A stretch of 13,588 nucleotides of DNA from positions 1-13,588 of the forward strand of contig RBNI01004706.1 of assembly GCA_003990745.1 (NCBI GenBank). The letters are read 5' to 3'. Under the pieces are notes generated by a model. The model did no database searches, had not been told where the DNA came from, and saw nothing but the letters and a program-made list of their open reading frames with translations. The stretch is from Jimgerdemannia flammicorona (taxonomy: Eukaryota; Mucoromycota; Endogonomycetes; Endogonales; Endogonaceae). The position numbers and the translations under genes are program-made. Shown here piece by piece: positions 8,705 to 13,588 of the stretch; positions within the stretch are counted from its first letter, which is position 1, and each line of letters opens with the position of its first letter.

Positions 8705-10554
8705 AGGTCCCCAGCCTGGAAGTCTCATACAACTTCCTGGCAGCATGGTTTGGCCTGGATGTCCCCATTCCACATGGGGTAGCGGCCTCAACACCTATTG
8801 AGGATTTTGCCTTTATGTCTTCTCTTCCCAGTTCCTGTTTAAGTCAGTTTTTCGTCCCTCAGTTTCAGATGTTTACTGAGGAGGGCTTTGTTACCAATAT
8901 ACCTCTGCCTTGGCTTACCCCTGAGCTCATATATATGCTGAACTTTGGCCCTAAGTTTGTTCTCTCTGGGTTGGCATCAATGAACAATACTATTGACCTG
9001 ATTTCATTATCGTTGTTCCAATGGCATCTTGACCTTGCCACCTTCTAGACCTCTATAGGTAATCCTGATGATGTCCCAGAGATCTCTGCCTGGGTGCCAT
9101 CAAAATAGCGATCACTGCATTATATGGAAAATATGAAAATTATGCTCCATATGAGTGCTACTCTGAATCAAGCCATCTGACCCACAATGAATGTGTCTGG
9201 TGCACTTGTACTGAAGAAGTTCCGATGCCTTCTCAAGGGTGTCTGCACTCATGCTGACTTTACAGTCTGTCTTACTAACAAAAATCTGGGGTTCACCATA
9301 ATTCTGCATGCTCTGTATCTCAACAGTCTTCGGTCCCTTCTTCACAATCCTGCATATGTGAATGATTTCTCAATGATTGATGAAGTTAAGGAATCAGTGA
9401 GGCTAGACCTGCTTGGTCTTTTTGAGTTCTGCATTAGCAACTCTAATTGTATGCCAATTTGGAAACACCTCATGGAGTGCAATGATTGCAAGTTATCTGT
9501 GTTTCATGCACTGCCCAAGGTATACAAAGGGGCACATGTGGCATGGCACCCTATCTTTGGTGCTTTTAACTCTCCCATAACTGAGATTTCACATTTCCTA
9601 TCTCGCTTTCTCTGCCTGTGGTCAGCCCATCTGTACCTTAATGTGGGTTATTTGTGGTATTCACCTCTACATAATATGTTAGAACTTTTACAATTAGTTT
9701 GATTGGATTACCTAGATGTGTCAGCTTGTTCCTACATTGCTACTGGGGATTTTACCATGTTCTACACCAGGATCATATTAGATGAGTGCATTGACTGCCT
9801 CACCTTTCTGTCAACTATGGTCTTTCCTCCTGGCTCTTTGCCACTTAAAGCCAATCTCAGCCTTGTCCACATTATCATGACTCATACAACATTCACATCT
9901 GCCATCAGTTCCTTCCACTCTGTGTCTGGTATTGCTATGGGGACAAATTGTGCCCCAGATCTCGCTAACCTCATTGGCTTCACTCATGAGTTGCATGCCT
10001 TGCAAGTGCCTGACCATCTGCTTAGCCAAGCCATTGAAGCCAGGCTAATGTTCCACCAGTATATTGATAATCTTATTGTCTTTACACCTGTGATCATAGA
10101 CTTGGCTGCGATTTTTAGTACCATTTATCCCATGCACCATCATATCGAATGGGAAGTCTTATCTGCTGGACCATACCATTACCTGGACCTGGAAATCTGG
10201 GTCACACCATTCTGCACTGGCTGTTTTGCCAAGTTTCCACATAGTACTCAGTTTGTTGACTGGTTGAGCAATCATCCTAGAAAGATACTCCATCTATGCA
10301 TTATAAATGAGGCCCACTGCCTATTGCTTCTCTGCTCATCTCGCTATGATTGGCTTGATGAGTGTCGGTCTCTGGCCGAATTCCTGGTTCACAGGAAAGG
10401 ATACCCTGTTGATGTTGTAACTGTGCAATTGCATTTGGTTGATTGGCTTGAAGTCCAAACTTCACTTCTCACCCCTCCCCTTGTTTCCCACCCCCCAATC
10501 CCCCACTCCGCTTTCCCTCCTCCATTGCTTGTCATCCAATACAACATGGCCTGA
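8701..10554 (+). pseudogene. Penelope-like reverse transcriptase (pol) of copy B, broken
   Basis: Plus-strand frame of 617 codons counted from C8701, all in one frame but interrupted by TAG 9046-9048, TAG 9106-9108, TGA 9178-9180 and TGA 9700-9702. Motif positions counted from the frameshift point: FGPKFV about 83, NKNLG 193 (DKNLG in copy A), LPKVYK 271, motif A Asp 350 in TGDFTMFYTRI, motif B SGIAMGTNCAPDLANL from 409, motif C YIDN 454-457, YLDLEIW 494, SNHP 523, RKGYP 565. The block order, the FGPKFV region and the final RxGYP are typical of Penelope-like RTs. The second catalytic Asp of motif C is Asn, a G-to-A change. The two TAG codons correspond to TGG (Trp) in copy A. The C-terminus ends without GIY-YIG residues. 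Confidence 0.85.
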
Positions 10555-10762
10555 TGACTACATCAACAGCCTGACAAGACTCTACATACTGCTTTGCTTC
10601 ATTTTGGTTTCCCTACAACTGCCTGCTGACCAATTATCGCCCAGAAGAATGGTTTTACCATTCTTAATGCTGTCTCTAATATCAGTTTTGCTCTAAGTCC
10701 TCCTTGATGGCCACACCATCTATACATATCATGCGATGTTTAAAAATGTGATAAATCACCAG

Positions 10763-11438
10763 ACAACCACTGGTGCGAGACTTTAGGCCTGATGCCTATG
10801 TACCTATGCTCCATGATGCCTGTCTATCTCCACTCACTTTGCTTGTTCTGGTGCCGAGGCTCTACTCCACTCTGGTCATAAGGCTCTAGGCCTGATGCCT
10901 GCACCTTCGGGTGCTGATGATTTTTAGGTTTTTAAACCTATAAGTGACAATCATGTGATGACACATACAGTCATTGGTCTAGTTCCGTTTTTGGCATTGT
11001 TTTTGTATGTGTAACATTAGATCACATGACCAGTACCTTTTTCTGATTGTTTCTATATCAGGTTTTTAATGGCCTGTCATGTGTGTAGATCGATGAAGCC
11101 CGATTCGGACTTTTGTTTGGATTGGGGCAAGGCTCAGGTACTTATGCACCATTCTACTTCCAGAATTCTGGGGTTAGATCCATGTCTTTGTTTATCCAAA
11201 CTTTGTTCTCAATTTTGAATAAAGACCACTACATACTGTGGTGCTGAGGGTGGGTTGCAGATCTATTGCACCTTGCTTTGGAAAACACTTTATTCTGTTT
11301 CCTCTGTTCTATTATGATAATTCACATAAGCTTTTCACTTTCTTCTGCTTGACCTTTTACCACTGACCTTCTTATCCACTGTAACAGTATCACATCTTGC
11401 TCTAAACTCTTCCGCTATAATCTATTTGTTTTATAATA
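10763..11438 (+). repeat. Terminal direct repeat R3, 3' copy of element B
   Basis: About 676 bp. Structured features in order are CACCAG-7 nt-CTGGTG overlapping its start (10757-10775), AGGC-CTGAT-GCCT twice, GCACC-TTCG-GGTGC (10901-10914), TAGGTTTTTAAACCTA, and AATAAA at 11218-11223. It ends TTTTATAATAAAAAAAAG, an A-run that looks like a short poly(A) tail. The RPA1-like exon resumes right after. Confidence 0.75.
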
Positions 11439-11445
11439 AAAAAAA

Positions 11446-12356
11446 GATTAACATTCATCCAGTAATATCCCAGGAGCACCTCAATATAACTCTTGAAGAT
11501 GTCATCCATATACATGGTTACAGTTGTCTAATTGTTAAAAATCAGTAAGTTGTTGACCATTCAGTTATTCAGCAGGATTGATATGATAAACTTATTCTTG
11601 GGATTGGGTTTTGTAGATCCAGATAGCTTGAGATATATACATTCGAAATCATTGAAACTTGGGAATCGAAAAAATGGCCATCAGATGATGAAGCAGACAG
11701 TCAGAGGCAGAAGATAACACCGATCCACAACCTAATCAAATATTTGTCTGATATTACTGTGCATGTTTTGGTCATTAGTTGGTCTCCATTTGCCCAGGAT
11801 GGGTTTCATACAACTATTCAATTCAGATGTGAGTAGACTATTTTGTTTTTGCAGGTTGTTACATTTTTTTTTTATTTTATTTGTTGAATGAACTTTTATT
11901 GATAGCAGGAAATCATTAAGCTGTGTGTTTTTGGAAAAAAACATAAAAAAGGACTTCAAAAAACTGGTTTCAGGATCCTGTCACTATATCACTGGTGCAA
12001 GGCTTGTGTGTAAATCTAGTCAGTGGCAATTGAGTATGGGTGATGATGTGCAGATTGTCACAAGTGATATTCTGCAGATAGCATATTCCTTCATTCCTAT
12101 TCAAGATATTAGAGAAGGGAGACCTGTCGATATTCTTGGCATTGTTATAGATGTTGGCAAGGTCAGTGATGTCATTGTCAGTAGCCATATGACTGTCCTG
12201 TATAAAATCAAGATAGTTGATGTGAGCTGTCATACTATTTTGGTGACATTCTGGGGGCAGCAAGCAATCAATCTGGCACATCTTTCTCCGCTACAATTCA
12301 CATTATACACACTTTCACAATACACTTTCAAGTCGTTTATTGGAGAAAGATACTAA
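11446..12356 (+). pseudogene. RPA1-like gene continuation (rest of N domain, two OB folds), broken
   Basis: Three coding pieces join by short introns. Piece 1 (about 11446-11544) reads LNITLEDVIHIHGYSCLIVKN, like the end of the RPA70 N domain, and has a GTAAGT donor at 11545. A 72-nt intron ends TTTTGTAG at 11616. Piece 2 (11617-11832) has an early in-frame TAG (11624-11626), then LEIYTFEIIETW, an acidic linker, and ITPIHNLIKYLSDITVHVLV, which matches the start of DNA-binding domain A (PIxxLxPYxxxWxIxxRV). A weaker GTAG donor at 11833 and an acceptor GATAGCAG at 11908 give a 76-nt intron that keeps the frame. Piece 3 (11909-12356) contains HYITGARLV and FIPIQDIREGRPVDILGIV, then ILVTFWGQQA, matching the DBD-A to DBD-B transition. 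TAA follows at 12354. The C-terminal zinc-containing domain is absent. Residue conservation is modest, so it may have been divergent before breaking. Confidence 0.65.
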
Positions 12357-12378
12357 GAAGATATCAAGTAGCAAGTAA

Positions 12379-13588
12379 GCCAATGCATGTACTAGGTCAG
12401 ATGGACCTGGGGCTTTCGACTGGCAGCATGTTGGGAGGGGGCATAAGCTGGGGATGGGGTCTTTCGGTGGCTCAAGTGGACTGGGCAGCTTGGGTAGTGG
12501 AGGCGGCACTGGTGGGGGGGCTGGAGGGTGGCAGGGGAGGAGCTTTGTGGATGTGCTGAGGACTGGGGGCTGGCTGATGGGAGCCTGCAGAGATCAGACA
12601 GGAGGGAAGGGGAAGCAGAAGGCTGAGAATACTGGGGGAGCTGGGCCTTCACTGGTGGGAGGTGGGGGAAGTAGAGGGACTGCTGGGGGTAGTGGCGGGA
12701 CTGCTGATGGTAGTGTGACAGTGAATCAGGAAAAAAAAAGAGATGTGACAGCTGATGACCAGGGGGGGCAGGGGATCCCGATGCAGAAGGGGGACCTGGC
12801 AGATGGTGTGATGGGACTGGCTGTGGCCCCATTGCTCAAGAAGTCAATTTCAGAGTTTGCGGCTACCTTGTGCTTCTGGGGCTTGGCAGTGATGGCAAGG
12901 ATGGTCCTGGGGCTTATTTCGAGGCAGGTGGCTGGTGCAGCCTCAGTGAAGTTCTTGAAGGGCCTGGAGGGGGTTGAGGTGGGCTTTGAGGAGGCTGGCC
13001 TACTGGATGAGGCCATGAAGACTGGAGTGGTGGTTGGGGAGGTGGTGGTTCCCATGGTGAGGTGCTTAAGGTGGGACCCCAGGGTGGTGTAGCTTCTGGT
13101 GAGGGGGGTGCCCACAGTGACTAAGGAGGAGACTAGGCCCTCGGTGCTGATGTGGGGGGCCATTGTCTGCAAGGTGTCGAGGGTGAAAGGGAGTGAAGAG
13201 GAGGAGGAGGACTTGTTGGAGGCACTGGAGGAGTTGAGTGATACTGTGGAGAGGAGGGTGAAGGCCTGAAAACTGTATGAGGAGTTGATGCATCTGGAGG
13301 TTGTGGGCAGGAAGGTTATCCATACAGATAAGAAGTAGTGGGAGCAGGCCCAGGGATGCAAGAGATAGAGAGAGCTATTGGCAAGTATGACAGGAGGGGT
13401 GAAGAAGAAGTCAGTTGGAGCTGAGGAGTCTGGAGGTGCTAAGGCCAGTGTCTGGGCTGGTAAAGGAGGAGAGGAGGTAGAGGTGAAGGAGGCAGGGACT
13501 GGGGGGATGCTGGATAAGAACCCATTTGCTGATGGTACCTTCAAAGTGTGGGAGCCAGAGTTGGATGCCACCCCCCCCCCACTTATTA
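12379..13588 (+). pseudogene. G-rich ORF, LINE ORF1-like relic, runs off right edge
   Basis: A plus-strand frame opens after TAA 12376-12378 and stays open to TAG 13090-13092; the first ATG in it is at 12454. It is Gly-rich, then has GRSFVDVLRTGG near 12535-12570, a style seen at the start of some LINE ORF1 proteins. The same frame clearly continues beyond the TAG with acidic, coiled-coil-like sequence (EEEEEDLLEALEELSDTVER, about 13195-13254) and a Pro-ending segment up to the edge. Further stops are TGA 13267-13269, TAG 13336-13338 and TAG 13366-13368. Continuity of composition across the stops argues for a decayed single ORF. No RT or endonuclease lies inside the window. The family assignment is a weak inference. 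Confidence 0.4.

Larger units (their letters stand above)
6437..11445 (+). mobile_element. Penelope-like retroelement copy B (decayed), with nested insertion
   Basis: Plus-strand copy of the same family as 2007-6436. It has terminal repeat R2 (6437-7090 plus 7518-7540, split by a later insertion), gag-like ORF (7546-8704), RT ORF in the -1 frame (8701-10554), about 210 bp of non-coding 3' sequence, terminal repeat R3 (10763-11438) and a short A-run (about 11438-11445). It is more complete at the 5' end than copy A and keeps 24 bp in the RT that A lacks. It carries more lesions: a 2-nt net deletion in gag, extra stops, and YIDN for YIDD. The gap between repeat and gag ATG is again only a few bases. 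Confidence 0.8.

Noticed and set aside
10763..11438. Hammerhead ribozyme in the terminal repeats, as in many Penelope-like elements
   Set aside because: CTGATGA occurs once (near 10914) but no GAAA follows at a suitable distance with a stem II, and it is CTAATGA or CCAATGA in the other repeat copies. No complete core was found on either strand.
2006..11446. The whole retroelement block as a spliceable intron of the RPA1-like gene
   Set aside because: No GT donor with reasonable context exists at the left edge near 2006, and coding similarity runs right up to the A/T-rich tail.
12726..13571. Long minus-strand Ser/Pro-rich frame of 281 codons
   Set aside because: It lies antisense to the Gly/Glu-rich frame on plus; its Ser/Pro/Thr composition is what the complement of GA/GT-rich DNA gives. 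The plus frame has the SFVDVLRTG and coiled-coil features, though the choice is not certain.
1..13588. CRISPR array, bacterial operons, tRNA or rRNA genes
   Set aside because: No regularly spaced short repeats, no ribosome-binding-site-led gene chains, and no cloverleaf or rRNA-like sequence seen; introns and poly(A) retroelements indicate a eukaryote.

Overview
The window reads as eukaryotic, transposon-rich DNA with no intact gene. Evidence: predicted GT-AG introns of about 71-76 nt, poly(A)-tailed retroelements, a replication protein A large-subunit (RPA1)-like gene broken into exons, and reverse transcriptase (RT) relics. Short introns plus repeat copies that differ almost only by transitions (C/T, G/A), mostly at YpR dinucleotides, resemble a fungus with RIP-like or cytosine-methylation decay. 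That lineage guess is inference and not certain.

Layout. 1-545 (minus) is the 3' part of a G-rich LINE-like repeat. 546-1257 holds weak minus-strand ORFs of unknown origin. 1640-2006 (plus) is a TATA-like box followed by exon 1 and part of exon 2 of the RPA1-like gene. About 9.4 kb of retroelement sequence (2007-11445) then interrupts it. The RPA1-like reading resumes at about 11446 and runs to 12356 over three more exon pieces. 12379 to the right edge is the start of another G-rich, LINE ORF1-like relic.

The inserted block is two head-to-head copies of one Penelope-like element (PLE). Copy A is on minus (about 2007-6436), copy B on plus (about 6437-11445). Each has long direct terminal repeats of about 680 bp (named R0 and R1 for A, R2 and R3 for B), a gag-like ORF of about 386 codons with two Cys/His clusters, and a PLE-type RT ORF of about 610 codons in the -1 frame. 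In both copies the ORFs meet at a canonical -1 slippery heptamer A AAA AAC followed directly by TAG. No GIY-YIG endonuclease is visible. Both copies end outward in A-rich tails, so their 5' ends meet in the middle. Copy B's upstream repeat was later hit by a 410-bp poly(A)-tailed LINE-like fragment with a 17-bp target-site duplication, related to the sequence at 1-300.

How the parts fit: gag and pol would be made from one PLE transcript by ribosomal frameshifting. Both copies are dead, with many stops, and copy B has a mutated RT active site (YIDN instead of YIDD). The most interesting points are the frameshift-coupled gag-pol layout in a PLE, the near-absence of transversions between copies, and the symmetric two-sided insertion inside an RPA1-like exon.
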